From Calidifontibacter indicus (GTDB lineage: Bacteria > Actinomycetota > Actinomycetes > Actinomycetales > Dermatophilaceae): a DNA stretch of 64,000 nt. This document shows, piece after piece, positions 36,313 to 45,672 of this stretch; the first letter of the stretch is position 1, and each line of letters begins with the position of its first letter. Under the pieces are notes generated by a model. The model made no database searches. It had not been told where the DNA came from and saw nothing but the letters and a program-made list of their open reading frames with translations. Made by a program: the position numbers and the translations under genes. The DNA is taken from NCBI RefSeq assembly GCF_003386865.1, contig NZ_QTUA01000001.1, forward strand, positions 620,001-684,000. Reading direction: 5' to 3'.

Positions 36313-37623
36313 GTGATCGACATCAAGTTCCTGCGTGAGAACCCCGACGCCGTCAAGGCCAGCCAGCGTGCGCGCGGCGAGGACGAAACGGTCGTCGACA
36401 AGATCCTGGACGCCGACAAGGCCCGCCGGTCGTCGCTCAGCGAGTTCGAGCAGCTGCGCTCGCAGCAGAAGTCGGTCAGCAAGAACGTCGGCGCCGTGAT
36501 GGGTCGCCTCAACAAGGCGAAGAAGGCCGGCGAGGACGTCACCGCGCTCGAGGCCGAGGCCGAGCAGGCCCGCACCGAGGCCGCCGCCCTGGCCGCCCGG
36601 GTCAAGGAACTCGACGCCGCCGCCGACACCGAGGGCGAGACCTTCAACCAGCTGATGCGCCAGGTCGGCAATATCGTCGTCGACGGTGTGCCCGCCGGTG
36701 GCGAGGAGAACTTCCGCACCATCGAGGAGCGCGGCGCCAAGCCGACCTTCGACTTCGAACCGCTCGACCACCTCGCGCTCGGCGAGTTGCTCGGCGCGAT
36801 CGACATGGAGCGCGGCGCGAAGGTCAGCGGCTCGCGGTTCTACTACCTCAAGGGTGTCGGCGCGCAGTTGTCGCAGGCGCTGATGGCCTACTGCCAGCAG
36901 ATCGCCCGCGAGGAGGGCCTCACCGGTCTCGTCGTGCCCAACCTGGTGCTGCGCCGCACGATGGCCGGCGCCGGGTTCATCGACAGCCACGCCGACGAGG
37001 TCTACCTGCTCGAAGCCGACGACCTGTTCCTCACCGGCACCTCCGAGGTCGCGCTCGCCGGCTACCACGCCGACGAGATCCTCGACCTGAGCAACGGTCC
37101 GCTGCGCTACACCGCCACCTCGACCTGCTACCGCCGCGAGGCCGGGTCGTACGGCAAGGACACCCGCGGCATCTTCCGGGTGCACCAGTTCAACAAGACC
37201 GAGATGTTCGTCTACTGCCGTCCCGAGGACGCCGAGGCCGAGCACGACCGCCTGCTCACCATCGAGAAGCGGGTGCTGGACGGGTTGGAGTTGCCGTACC
37301 GGATCATCGACGTCGCCGCCGGTGACCTCGGAGGCCCGGCCGCGCGCAAGTTCGACTGCGAGGCATGGGTGCCCACGCAGGAGACCTACCGCGAGCTGAC
37401 CTCCACCTCGAACTGCACCACCTACCAGGCCCGCCGGCTCGGGGTGCGATACCGCGGCGCCGACGGCAAGCCCGAGATCGCGGCCACGCTCAACGGCACG
37501 ATGCTCACCGACACCCGTCCGATCGTGGCGCTGCTGGAGAACCACCAGCAGGCGGACGGTTCGGTGAAGGTTCCGGCGGCGTTGCAGCCGTTCATGGGCA
37601 CCGATGTGCTGAAGCCGGTCTGA
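36313..37623 (+). CDS. serS: Seryl-tRNA synthetase
   Basis: Charges tRNA-Ser, 436 aa. An N-terminal coiled-coil arm (about residues 30-100, rich in Glu/Lys/Ala) binds the tRNA long variable arm. The class II core follows, with [39 protein letters not shown] (motif 2), and [20 protein letters not shown] (motif 3). GTG 36313 ([14 protein letters not shown]) matches the family start. It is complete and ordinary. Confidence 0.96.
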   Translation: MIDIKFLRENPDAVKASQRARGEDETVVDKILDADKARRSSLSEFEQLRSQQKSVSKNVGAVMGRLNKAKKAGEDVTALEAEAEQARTEAAALAARVKELDAAADTEGETFNQLMRQVGNIVVDGVPAGGEENFRTIEERGAKPTFDFEPLDHLALGELLGAIDMERGAKVSGSRFYYLKGVGAQLSQALMAYCQQIAREEGLTGLVVPNLVLRRTMAGAGFIDSHADEVYLLEADDLFLTGTSEVALAGYHADEILDLSNGPLRYTATSTCYRREAGSYGKDTRGIFRVHQFNKTEMFVYCRPEDAEAEHDRLLTIEKRVLDGLELPYRIIDVAAGDLGGPAARKFDCEAWVPTQETYRELTSTSNCTTYQARRLGVRYRGADGKPEIAATLNGTMLTDTRPIVALLENHQQADGSVKVPAALQPFMGTDVLKPV

Positions 37624-37642
37624 GCAGTCGGCTGACAAAGCA

Positions 37643-37679
37643 GAATCCGCGTGAGTTCGCTTCGAACTCACGCGGATTC
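37643..37679 (+). terminator. Perfect 17-base stem-loop after serS
   Basis: GAATCCGCGTGAGTTCG pairs with CGAACTCACGCGGATTC around a CTT loop, followed by CTTGTTG. It starts 20 bases after serS and before the converging sunset-domain gene. Confidence 0.75.
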
Positions 37680-37696
37680 CTTGTTGCTGCGGTCGA

Positions 37697-38290
37697 TCAG
37701 ACCTTCGACTTGCGGTAGCCGGCCTTGACCGCGGCGGCCTCGGTGGCGAAGCACATCTCCGGCTTGGTGCGGCTGTAGTAGCGCTGCCACGGCATGTGGT
37801 AGATGTGGCTGGAGAGGTTGCCCTTGATCGGCGCCCAGCTCGGGCAGTTCCACGAACCGGCGGCCGGACGGTACGACGTCGGCGTCGTCACGCGCACGTA
37901 CTTACGCACCGTCACCGACGGCTTGAGCGTGGCGGTCTGCGAGACGCGGATGGTCCAGTAGCCGCTGGCCGACGGGGTCAGCTTGGCCGTGAGGTTCGCC
38001 AGGCTGTTGCTGCGCACCGTGCCCATGAGCTTGTTCGGGGCGGTGCCGTCGGCGTCGAACCACACGGTGGCGACGGTGTTGGGCAGCGCGACCCAGCGGG
38101 TGCCGGACAGGCGCTGGGTCTGGCCCTTGAAGGTTACGGCCGTGCCGCGGGTGACGGTGGTGGCCGACGCGGTGAAGTTCGCGGTGCGGGTGGTGACGGT
38201 CGGTGCGGCGTCGGCGACGGGCGCAGCGAGCAGGGTGGCGCCGAGGACGGCGGTGGTGACAGCGCCGAGGCGCGCAGCAGTGGTGGACAT
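37697..38290 (-). CDS. Secreted protein with C-terminal sunset domain
   Basis: 197 aa. A signal peptide (GAVTTAVLGATLLAAPVADA) is followed by a beta-sandwich-like region (about 30-140, TVTRGTAVTFKGQTQRLSG, typical of bacterial Ig/FN-like folds). The C-terminus is CPSWAPIKGNLSSHIYHMP and RYYSRTKPEMCFATEAAAVKAGYRKSKV, split here at W-Q. The two cysteines and the IKGN...YHMP...CFATEAAAxxAGYR pattern are the sunset domain, which often follows nuclease or adhesion modules and may bind envelope polymers (inference). Confidence 0.82.
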   Translation of the reverse strand: MSTTAARLGAVTTAVLGATLLAAPVADAAPTVTTRTANFTASATTVTRGTAVTFKGQTQRLSGTRWVALPNTVATVWFDADGTAPNKLMGTVRSNSLANLTAKLTPSASGYWTIRVSQTATLKPSVTVRKYVRVTTPTSYRPAAGSWNCPSWAPIKGNLSSHIYHMPWQRYYSRTKPEMCFATEAAAVKAGYRKSKV

Positions 38291-38393
38291 TTTCTCCCCG
38301 AGACATGATGAGTCCGCGACTCCCTCGGCCGCGGATGTACTGGATCATAGGGCCTTTTCGGGGTGCCCGTGCCCGCTTTCCGACGGGTGGCGC

Positions 38394-38834
38394 TCAGGCC
38401 CGGCGGACGGCGGGTTCGTGCACCGTCGACGTGCTGTCGAGCAGCAGTCGCGCGCCGTCCATCGCATCGCCGAGGGGCTCGTGCCATTCGATGGTCGGGT
38501 TGTCCCGCAACGGTTTCCACAGCAGATCGCCGAGGTTGAGCAGACCGCCCACGACCACCAGCGGGCCGCCGCGGGGCAGGGCTGCGCGCACGGTGTCGGC
38601 CAGCGCCGCACCGGCCCGCCGGACGATGTCGGCCGCCACCTCGTCGCCGTCCGCTGCCGCACGCGCGACGGACGGCGCGAACCGTCCGCACCCGCGGGCG
38701 TCGGTGACCGTGGCCGGGAGTTCGTCGACCCCGCCCGGTGCGGCCACCCCCGGCGCGCCCGCACCCTCGCGACGGGTCGATTCGCACACGCCACGGCATG
38801 TGGTCTTGCCAAGATCGATCACGAGAGCCGACAT
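38394..38834 (-). pseudogene. BadF/BadG-type N-acetylglucosamine kinase with internal deletion
   Basis: 146 codons remain in one open frame. The N-terminus MSALVIDLGKTTCRGV (phosphate-1 loop) continues through APGVAAPGGVDELPATV and then jumps to the C-terminal third, ADIVRRAGAALADTVRAALP and LVVVGGLLNLGDLLWKPL. Intact members have about 300 residues; the phosphate-2 and adenosine segments are missing. A truncated kinase would be inactive. It faces the damaged murQ from 24 bases away. Confidence 0.65.
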
Positions 38835-38858
38835 CGAACCTCCTGGGAGGATTCAACG

Positions 38859-39436
38859 ATGGACCTGCACCAGCTGACAACCGAGCAACGCAACGAGCGC
38901 ACGATGCGCCTCGACGAGATGAGCGTGCACGAGGTGAGCACGACACCGTGGTGGGTCTGGCGGCCAGCGGGCGCACGCCGTACGTCGTCGGTGCGCTGCG
39001 CCGAGCCCGCGAGCGAGGTGCCTCGACGGTCGGAATCTCGTGCAACGCAGGCTCATTGGTGGGGCAGGTGGCCGACGTCGCGATCGAGGTGGTCACCGGG
39101 CCGGAGGTCGTCACCGGCTCGACCCGGCTCAAAGCCGGCACCGCGCAGAAGCTGGTCTGCAACATGCTGACCACCGCCTCGATGGTGCAGCTCGGCAAGG
39201 TGCACGAAAACCTGATGATCGACGTGCGCCCAACCAACGAGAAGCTCGTCGACCGGGCGCGGCGCATCGTCGCGACCGCCGCCGGGGTCGAAGCGGCCGT
39301 CGCGGCCGAGGCGCTCACCGCGTCGGGCAACCGGCCCAAGGTGGCGAGGGTGATGCTGCTCGCGGGGGCGTCCGCCGGTGAAGCGGAGCGCCGGTTGAGC
39401 GAGGCGGACGGGTCGGTGCGGCGCGCGGTGGGGTGA
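38859..39436 (+). pseudogene. murQ: N-acetylmuramic acid 6-phosphate etherase with internal deletion and frameshift
   Basis: It starts with a good ribosome site (GGGAGG) and MDLHQLTTEQRNERTMRLDEMSVHEV, the MurQ N-terminus, then changes frame near 38937. The second frame reads DTVVGLAASGRTPYVVGALRRA, VGISCNAGSLVGQVAD, VVTGPEVVTGSTRLKAGTAQ and VQLGKVHENLMIDVRPTNEKL, all classic MurQ SIS-domain segments. About 80-100 codons between them are gone. The enzyme would normally cleave the lactyl ether of MurNAc-6P in cell-wall recycling. It is disabled here. Confidence 0.8.
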
Positions 39437-39463
39437 GCTCGGGGCTGCCCTGGGCGGCGTGGC

Positions 39464-39534
39464 GTAGGGCAAACCGCGCTCCATGACGCGCGGTTTGCAC
39501 TGCGCAATCCCACCGATCCGCGGTTTGCACCACC
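39464..39534. repeat. Three copies of the GTAGTGCAAACCGCGG repeat
   Basis: One forward copy (GTAGGGCAAACCGCG) and two inverted ones (GCGCGGTTTGCACTGC, CCGCGGTTTGCACCACC) lie just after the murQ remnant. The same 16-mer is clustered at 20671-20836. Confidence 0.7.
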
Positions 39535-39673
39535 CCGACTCGTGCACCATCGCAGCACCCTTCGTGCACTATGCACTGTGACGTAGCTAACATTCGTACC
39601 TCGTGGCCATGACGCCACCATCCGACTTCTTCCTACCGTTCTAGGAATTCCTGAACGGACGAGGAGGTCCGAG

Positions 39674-41152
39674 GTGAGCTTCGATCACCTTTCCCACACG
39701 ATGGCCGCGCGGTTCGGCGACGCCCCGGCGATCGCCGACGACAACGGATCGTTCACCTTCAACGAACTCGACTCGCGCGTAGGCGCTTTCGCGGCCCAAC
39801 TGCGCGAGCTGGGGTTCGGACGCGGCGACGTGCTGGCCGTGATCCTGCCCAACCGGGTCGAACTCGTCGTGGCGATGTTCGCCGCGTGGCGGCTCGGCGG
39901 CGCGATCACCCCGGTCAACCCGGCGTTCACGCAGACCGAGGCGACCCGCCAGGTCGGCGACTCCGGTGCCAAGTTCGCGATCACGACGGGGCCTGATGCA
40001 CCGTCCGGGGGAGCGCCGACGATTCTCGTCGACGACATGCGCACCGAGACCGACGACGCGCCCGAGCCGGTCGACGTCAGCGCCGACGACCTCGCCCTCC
40101 TGATCTACACCAGCGGATCGACCGGCCGCCCCAAGGGCGTCATGCTCGACCACGCCAACACCGACGCGATGAGTCGCATCATGGGCGACCACATCAAGCT
40201 CACCGCCGACGACCACAGCCTGCTGATCCTGCCGCTGTTCCACGTCAACGCGATCATGGTGAGCGTGCTCGCCCCGCTGCGTCGCGGCGCACGGGCCACG
40301 ATCGCCGGCCAGTTCTCGCCGTCCACCTTCTTCGACCGGGTCGAGAAGGCGCGGCCGACCTACTTCTCCGCCGTGCCCACGATCTACAGCCTGCTCGTCT
40401 CCCTCCCGCCGGAGGTGCAGCCCGACACCAGCTCGCTGCGGTTCGTCGTCTGCGGCGCCGCGCCGGTGAGCAAGGAAATCCTCGAAGCGAGCGCAAAACG
40501 CTTTGGGTTCAACATGATCGAGGGCTACGGCCTCACCGAGGGCACCTGCGCGTCGGCCTGCAACCCGGTCGACGGCGTGCAGAAGCTCGGCACGGTCGGC
40601 CCGGCCCTGCCCGAACAGACGATCCGCATCGTGCGCCCCGACGGCACCGACGCCGACGTCGACGAACCGGGCGAAGTGTTGATCAGCGGACCCACCGTGA
40701 TGCGCGGCTACCTGGGCAACCCCGAGGCCACCGCGAAGACGGTGATCGACGGGTGGTTGCACACCGGCGATGTCGGTTCGCTCGACGCCGACGGCTACCT
40801 CAAGCTGGTCGACCGCATCAAGGACATGATCATCCGCGGTGGGGAGAACATCTACCCCAAGGAGATCGAATCGGTGCTCGCCGCCGTCGACGGAGTGCTC
40901 GAGGCGGCCGTCATCGGCCGACCCGACCCCGTGCTCGGCGAAGTGCCGGTGGCGTACGTCGTCGCCTACCCCGGCGCGCAGCTCGACGAGGAGACCCTTC
41001 GTGAGCACTGCCGCACCCACCTCGCCCGCGTGAAGGTGCCTGTCGCCGTCCACGTCGTCGAGGCCTTGCCGAAGAACCCCGTGGGCAAGATCAGCAAACC
41101 CGCCCTGCGCGAGAGCGATGCCGCCCTCGCCGCCGGAAACCAAGGAAACTGA
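39674..41152 (+). CDS. Long-chain fatty acid-CoA ligase (ANL superfamily)
   Basis: 492 aa. Adenylates a carboxylic acid and transfers it to CoA. Motifs in order: LLIYTSGSTGRPKGVML (phosphate loop A3), YFSAVPTIYSLL, MIEGYGLTEGTCAS (A5), GWLHTGDVGSLDADGYLKLVDRIKDMIIRGGENIYP (A7-A8, quoted in part), and the catalytic Lys in PKNPVGKISKPAL. GTG 39674 has GAGGAGG upstream. It is the first of five co-directional genes with a 1-base gap to the next, so it probably activates the lipid substrate for this operon. Confidence 0.9.
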   Translation: MSFDHLSHTMAARFGDAPAIADDNGSFTFNELDSRVGAFAAQLRELGFGRGDVLAVILPNRVELVVAMFAAWRLGGAITPVNPAFTQTEATRQVGDSGAKFAITTGPDAPSGGAPTILVDDMRTETDDAPEPVDVSADDLALLIYTSGSTGRPKGVMLDHANTDAMSRIMGDHIKLTADDHSLLILPLFHVNAIMVSVLAPLRRGARATIAGQFSPSTFFDRVEKARPTYFSAVPTIYSLLVSLPPEVQPDTSSLRFVVCGAAPVSKEILEASAKRFGFNMIEGYGLTEGTCASACNPVDGVQKLGTVGPALPEQTIRIVRPDGTDADVDEPGEVLISGPTVMRGYLGNPEATAKTVIDGWLHTGDVGSLDADGYLKLVDRIKDMIIRGGENIYPKEIESVLAAVDGVLEAAVIGRPDPVLGEVPVAYVVAYPGAQLDEETLREHCRTHLARVKVPVAVHVVEALPKNPVGKISKPALRESDAALAAGNQGN

Positions 41153-41153
41153 C

Positions 41154-42980
41154 ATGGGACTCAAGACCCCCGATCTCCCGGACGTTCCGCCGGACGAGGT
41201 CATGGCCATGCCGTTCTTCGACCGCACCAAGTTCCTCGCCCAGCACTGGGTCGACTGGGGCTTCGGCAGTCCGAAACTGTTCCACCTGATTTACATCTTC
41301 AAGCTGATCATCTACGTCGTCGGCGGGTTCTTCATCGCCTGGGGCACAAGCGATCTCGGGCCGTTGTCGGAGTTTTCGTCGTGGTGGACCGAGCCGATCT
41401 TCTACCAGAAGCTGCTGGTCTGGACCGTCTTCTTCGAGGTCATCGGCCTGGGCTCCTCCTCGGGTCCGCTGGCCTTCAAGTTCGACCCGATGATCGGCGG
41501 CTTCCTCTACCTCGGCCGCCGCAACACCCTGCGCATCGCGCCATGGCCGAACAAGGTGCCGGGCACCGCGGGCGACCACCGCACCTGGTGGGACGTCGCG
41601 GTCTACTGGCTGCTGATCGCCGACCTGGTCTTCCTGATGGCGGTGCCGGGTGTGGCCACCGATCGGGTGTCGGCCGCCAGCGGGCTGCTGCCGACCTGGG
41701 CCGTGCTCGCCGCCTGCGGTCTGATCCTGCTCGGTGGTCTGCGCGACAAGCTGGTCTACCTGACCTCCCGCTCCGAGCAGTACCTCGTGCCGATGTTCCT
41801 GTTCACGGTGCTGTCCGAGGTCGACCTCATCGTCGCGCTGAAGATCGCGATCGTCGTGGTGTGGGTCGCGGCGAGCGCTTCAAAGCTGGGTGTGCACTTC
41901 ACCAACGTCATCCCGCCGATGATGAGCAACACCCCGTGGTTCTCCTCGAAAACGTTGCGCCGCACGTTCTACCGCAACTACCCCGACGACCTGCGCCCGT
42001 CGAAGGTGGCTACCTTCGCCGCCCACGTCACCGGCACCCTCGCCGAGTGCGGCATGCCGTTGATCCTGTTGTTCTCGCCGTGGCCGTGGCTGACGATCGT
42101 CGCGGTGGCGTCGATGGTGGCCTTCCACCTGTTCATCACCAGCACCTTCCCGCTGGCCGTGCCGCTGGAGTGGAACGTGTTCTTCATGTTCGCCGCGGTC
42201 TGGCTGTTCTGGGCCCACCCGGCCGGCGACGGCTGGGGTGTCTGGGACGCGAACCCGGGTGTCGTCGCGGCCATCGTCGCGGTGTCGGTGATCTTCCCGA
42301 TCATCGGTAACCTGCGCCCCGACCTGGTGTCGTTCCTGCCGTCGATGCGGCAGTACGCCGGCAACTGGGCCTCGGCCACCTGGGCCTTCCGTGACCGCGA
42401 GAAGGAGGAGCGTCTCAACCAGAACATCACCAAGGCCTCGAAGAACCAGATCGACCAGTTGGTCAAGGCCGGCTTCCCCGAGCCGCTGGCCGAGATGTTC
42501 CTCGGCAAGGCCATCGCCTGGCGCAGCATGCACTCCCAGGGTCGTGCGCTGCTGTCGCTCATCGACCGGCACACCGACGTCGAGACCTACACGGTGCGTG
42601 AGGCGGAGTTCGTCTGCAACAGCCTCATCGGCTGGAACTTCGGCGACGGTCACCTGCACGACGAGCGGCTCATCGCGGCGGTGCAGAAGCGCTGCAACTA
42701 CCAGCCGGGCGACCTGGTCGTCGCGTTCACCGAGTCGCAGGCGATCCACAAGAACTACGTCGACTACCGGGTGATCGACGCGGCTCTCGGCGTGGTCGAG
42801 CGCGGCACCTACCTGTCGAAGGACGCCGCCGACGCCCTGCCGTGGCTGCCCGACGGACCGATCCGGCACCAGGTCACCTGGCAGCGCGAGGGCTATGTCG
42901 TGCCGAACGACGTCGTCACCGGACTCGGCGCGCGCGGCCCGCGGGCGTCCGTGGGCGTCCGTGGGAGTCTGACGACATGA
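41154..42980 (+). CDS. DUF3556 family membrane protein
   Basis: 608 aa. About ten TM segments occupy residues 40-430 (FHLIYIFKLIIYVVGGFFIAW, MFLFTVLSEVDLIVAL, WNVFFMFAAVWLFWAH). A cytoplasmic C-terminal domain of about 180 residues follows (RQYAGNWASATWAFRDREKE, SMHSQGRALLSLIDRH, WNFGDGHLHDERLIAAVQ). DUF3556 proteins occur in mycobacteria and nocardioform relatives next to acyl-CoA ligases and desaturase-like oxidoreductases. The reaction is unknown. AAGGAAA precedes ATG 41154. Confidence 0.85.
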   Translation: MGLKTPDLPDVPPDEVMAMPFFDRTKFLAQHWVDWGFGSPKLFHLIYIFKLIIYVVGGFFIAWGTSDLGPLSEFSSWWTEPIFYQKLLVWTVFFEVIGLGSSSGPLAFKFDPMIGGFLYLGRRNTLRIAPWPNKVPGTAGDHRTWWDVAVYWLLIADLVFLMAVPGVATDRVSAASGLLPTWAVLAACGLILLGGLRDKLVYLTSRSEQYLVPMFLFTVLSEVDLIVALKIAIVVVWVAASASKLGVHFTNVIPPMMSNTPWFSSKTLRRTFYRNYPDDLRPSKVATFAAHVTGTLAECGMPLILLFSPWPWLTIVAVASMVAFHLFITSTFPLAVPLEWNVFFMFAAVWLFWAHPAGDGWGVWDANPGVVAAIVAVSVIFPIIGNLRPDLVSFLPSMRQYAGNWASATWAFRDREKEERLNQNITKASKNQIDQLVKAGFPEPLAEMFLGKAIAWRSMHSQGRALLSLIDRHTDVETYTVREAEFVCNSLIGWNFGDGHLHDERLIAAVQKRCNYQPGDLVVAFTESQAIHKNYVDYRVIDAALGVVERGTYLSKDAADALPWLPDGPIRHQVTWQREGYVVPNDVVTGLGARGPRASVGVRGSLTT

Positions 42981-44410
42981 CCACCGCAGTCGTCGTCGGG
43001 AGCGGCCCGAACGGCCTCGCCGGCGCCGTCACCCTCGCCCTCGCCGGCGTGCAGGTGACCGTGCTCGAGGCCGCGGACGCTCCCGGCGGCGGCACCCGTT
43101 CGACCGAGGCGACGGTGCCCGGGGTGCTGCACGACGAGTGCTCCGGCTTCCATCCCCTCGCGATCGACACCGCGTTCTCGCGCAGCGTGGATCTGACTGC
43201 GGCGGGCCTGAATTGGGGCTGGCCGGACGTCGAGTACTCGCACCCGTTGGACGGCGGCGACGGCGCCGCCGCTCTGCGGGACGTCGACCGGACGGCGTCC
43301 GCGCTGGGTGCGGACGGCGCCACCTACCGGCGCATCTTCGGCCCGCTCGACGACCGTTTCGACCTCATCGCGCAGGAGTTCCTGCAGCCGGTGCTGCACG
43401 TGCCGAAGTACCCGCTCGCGCTCGGACGCTTCGGCGTCGGGGCGGGCCTGCCGGCCGCCGCGATCGCCAAGCTCTACCGTGCACCGCAGGCCAAGGCGCT
43501 CTGGGCGGGTGTCGCCGCGCACGCCTTCCGGCCGCTCGGTTCGCTCGCGTCGTCGGCGATCGGTCTCGCGCTCGGCACCGCCGCACACCGGTACGGCTGG
43601 CCGGTCGCGATCGGCGGGTCGCAGGCGATCAGCGCCGCGATGATCCGCGTGCTCGAACAACACGGCGGCACCGTCAAGACCGGCGTCACCGTGCGGTCGC
43701 TGGCGCAGGTGCGCCGCGAGACCGGCGCCGACATCGTGCTGCTCGACACCTCGCCCACCGCGGCGGTGCGCATCATCGGCGACGACGCCTTGCCGCCGCA
43801 CGTGCGCCGGGCGTTCGAGCGGTTCCGGCACGGGCCCGGAGCCTTCCAGGTGGCGTTCGCGGTCGAAGGTGGCGTGCCCTGGCAGCACGAACCGTCCCGG
43901 CGCGCGGGCACCGTGCACCTCGGCGGCACCTTCGAGCAGATCGCCGCCGCCGAGAAGGACGTCGCCCGCGGACGGATGCCGAAGCGTCCGTTCGTGCTGC
44001 TGGGGCAGCAGTACCTCGCCGACCCCGCCCGCTCCAGCGGCGACGTGCACCCGATCGACGCGTACGCCCATGTGCCCGCCGGATACGACGGCGACGCAAC
44101 GGAATTGATCATCGCGCAGATCGAGCGTTTCGCACCCGGCTTCCGTGACAGGGTGGTCGGCATGACGACCCGTTCCACCGGTCAGATCGCGGCCGACAAC
44201 GCCAACTTCATCGGCGGCGACATCGTCACGGGCGCCAACGACCCGCTGCAGCTGGTGTTCCGTCCGCGCCCGACGCTCAACCCGTACGCCACCGGGGTCG
44301 ACGGCGTCTATCTCTGCTCGGCAGCCACGCCGCCGGGCGCGGGTGCCCACGGCATGTGCGGCTACGGCGCGGCGCAGGCGGCGTTGGCGGCGATCGGGGC
44401 CGCTCGGTGA
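42977..44410 (+). CDS. Phytoene-desaturase-like FAD-dependent oxidoreductase
   Basis: 477 aa. The N-terminal dinucleotide loop VVVGSGPNGLAGAVTLALAG and GGGTRSTEATVPGVLHDECS are typical of the phytoene dehydrogenase/NAD(P)-FAD amine-oxidase-like family; GSQAISAAMIRVLEQHGGTVKTGV is the second FAD motif. The C-terminus has VYLCSAATPPGAGAHGMCGYGAA. No carotenoid genes are nearby, so a lipid or polyene substrate tied to the acyl-CoA ligase is more likely (inference). It overlaps DUF3556 by four bases (ATGA). Confidence 0.85.
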   Translation: MTTAVVVGSGPNGLAGAVTLALAGVQVTVLEAADAPGGGTRSTEATVPGVLHDECSGFHPLAIDTAFSRSVDLTAAGLNWGWPDVEYSHPLDGGDGAAALRDVDRTASALGADGATYRRIFGPLDDRFDLIAQEFLQPVLHVPKYPLALGRFGVGAGLPAAAIAKLYRAPQAKALWAGVAAHAFRPLGSLASSAIGLALGTAAHRYGWPVAIGGSQAISAAMIRVLEQHGGTVKTGVTVRSLAQVRRETGADIVLLDTSPTAAVRIIGDDALPPHVRRAFERFRHGPGAFQVAFAVEGGVPWQHEPSRRAGTVHLGGTFEQIAAAEKDVARGRMPKRPFVLLGQQYLADPARSSGDVHPIDAYAHVPAGYDGDATELIIAQIERFAPGFRDRVVGMTTRSTGQIAADNANFIGGDIVTGANDPLQLVFRPRPTLNPYATGVDGVYLCSAATPPGAGAHGMCGYGAAQAALAAIGAAR

Positions 44411-45666
44411 GTGTTGCCGGGCCGGCTCCGGACGACGACCTGGCGCCGGTGCTCGCCGCCGCAGGTGCGCGAATGCGCGTGCGGGAGAACGAGATCTGCG
44501 AAGCCGTCACCGAAACCCTCGCCGGTCTCGACCTGATCGCCAACGACGACGTGTTGCGCCGGATGCTCGGTGCGAGCGTCGCCGCGAACCTCTCGCTCAT
44601 CATGGAGCTCGCCACCGGGGTGGTGACGATCGAGCAGGTGGTGGTGCCGCCGCCCGCCGCGGCCTACGCCGAACGGCTCGCGCAGCGCGGGGTGAGCGCC
44701 GACCGGCTGGTGCGCGCCTACTTCGTCGCCCAGAACCAGGTGAAGCACTACCTCTACGACGAGGTCGAGCAGCTCGACGTGCCGCGGGTGGCGAAGCTGC
44801 GCGTGGTGCACGACATGAGCGACCTCTTCTTCCAGTACATCGACAAGGTGACGGTCGCGATCCTGGAGATCCACCAGGCCGAGGAGCGGCGGTGGAACCA
44901 AGCCACCGGCAATATGGCCAGCGTCATGGTGCACCGGGTGCTCGCCGGCGAAGACCCGCCGGCCGGGTTCGCCGAGGAGACCGGCATCCACCTCGGCCAA
45001 CAGCACGTCGGGCTGGTGCTGTGGTCGGACGACGCCGAGTCGTCGCTGCGCGAGCTCCAGCGCGCCAGCCGCGAGCTGGCCTCCCGCCAAGGCAGCGGAC
45101 GGGTCGTCTTCTCCGCGCTCGACCCCACCACCGCCTGGGTGTGGGTGCCGCGCGGCAACCGCAGCGAACCGCTCGCGGCCGACACCGTCCGTCGGGCGCT
45201 CGCGGCGGTGCCGTCGGGCCGAGCGAGTGTTGGGCTGCCGGCCTTCGGGGTGGCGGGCTTCCGGCGCACCCACCGGCAGGCGCTCGCCGCGCGGGACATC
45301 GCGCTGGCGGGATCTGACCAGGTGACCGGCTACGGCGATGAGGGCGTCGCCGCGGTGTCGATGCTGGCCCGCGACGACGGCGAACTGCGGCTCTGGGTGG
45401 CCGAAGCGCTCGGCGGTCTCGCGGTCGACAATGAGACGAACGAGCGCCTCCGTGAGACGGTGCTGATTTTTCTGCAGGCCGGCGGATCGATCAACGCCGC
45501 CGCCGAGACCCTTGTGCTGCATCGCAATTCGATGCGCTACCGGCTGTCCCGTGCGGCCGAGGTGCGGGGTCGGAATCTCGATGAAAGGCGGATAGACCTT
45601 GAACTTGCGCTGCATTGCGTCAGACTGCTGGGTAAGCGCTTGCTTACCCCCGACCAGAAGAGCTGA
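44407..45666 (+). CDS. PucR-family transcriptional regulator
   Basis: 419 aa. An N-terminal sensory region (about 1-160, alpha-helical) leads to a GGDEF-like/CdaR central part and the PucR C-terminal HTH (LRETVLIFLQAGGSINAAAETLVLHRNSMRYRL, quoted in part, plus DLELALHC). GTG 44407 overlaps the oxidoreductase stop (GTGA). As the fourth gene of the lipid operon it is the obvious candidate to control it (inference). Confidence 0.87.
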   Translation: MSVAGPAPDDDLAPVLAAAGARMRVRENEICEAVTETLAGLDLIANDDVLRRMLGASVAANLSLIMELATGVVTIEQVVVPPPAAAYAERLAQRGVSADRLVRAYFVAQNQVKHYLYDEVEQLDVPRVAKLRVVHDMSDLFFQYIDKVTVAILEIHQAEERRWNQATGNMASVMVHRVLAGEDPPAGFAEETGIHLGQQHVGLVLWSDDAESSLRELQRASRELASRQGSGRVVFSALDPTTAWVWVPRGNRSEPLAADTVRRALAAVPSGRASVGLPAFGVAGFRRTHRQALAARDIALAGSDQVTGYGDEGVAAVSMLARDDGELRLWVAEALGGLAVDNETNERLRETVLIFLQAGGSINAAAETLVLHRNSMRYRLSRAAEVRGRNLDERRIDLELALHCVRLLGKRLLTPDQKS

Positions 45667-45672
45667 GGATCG

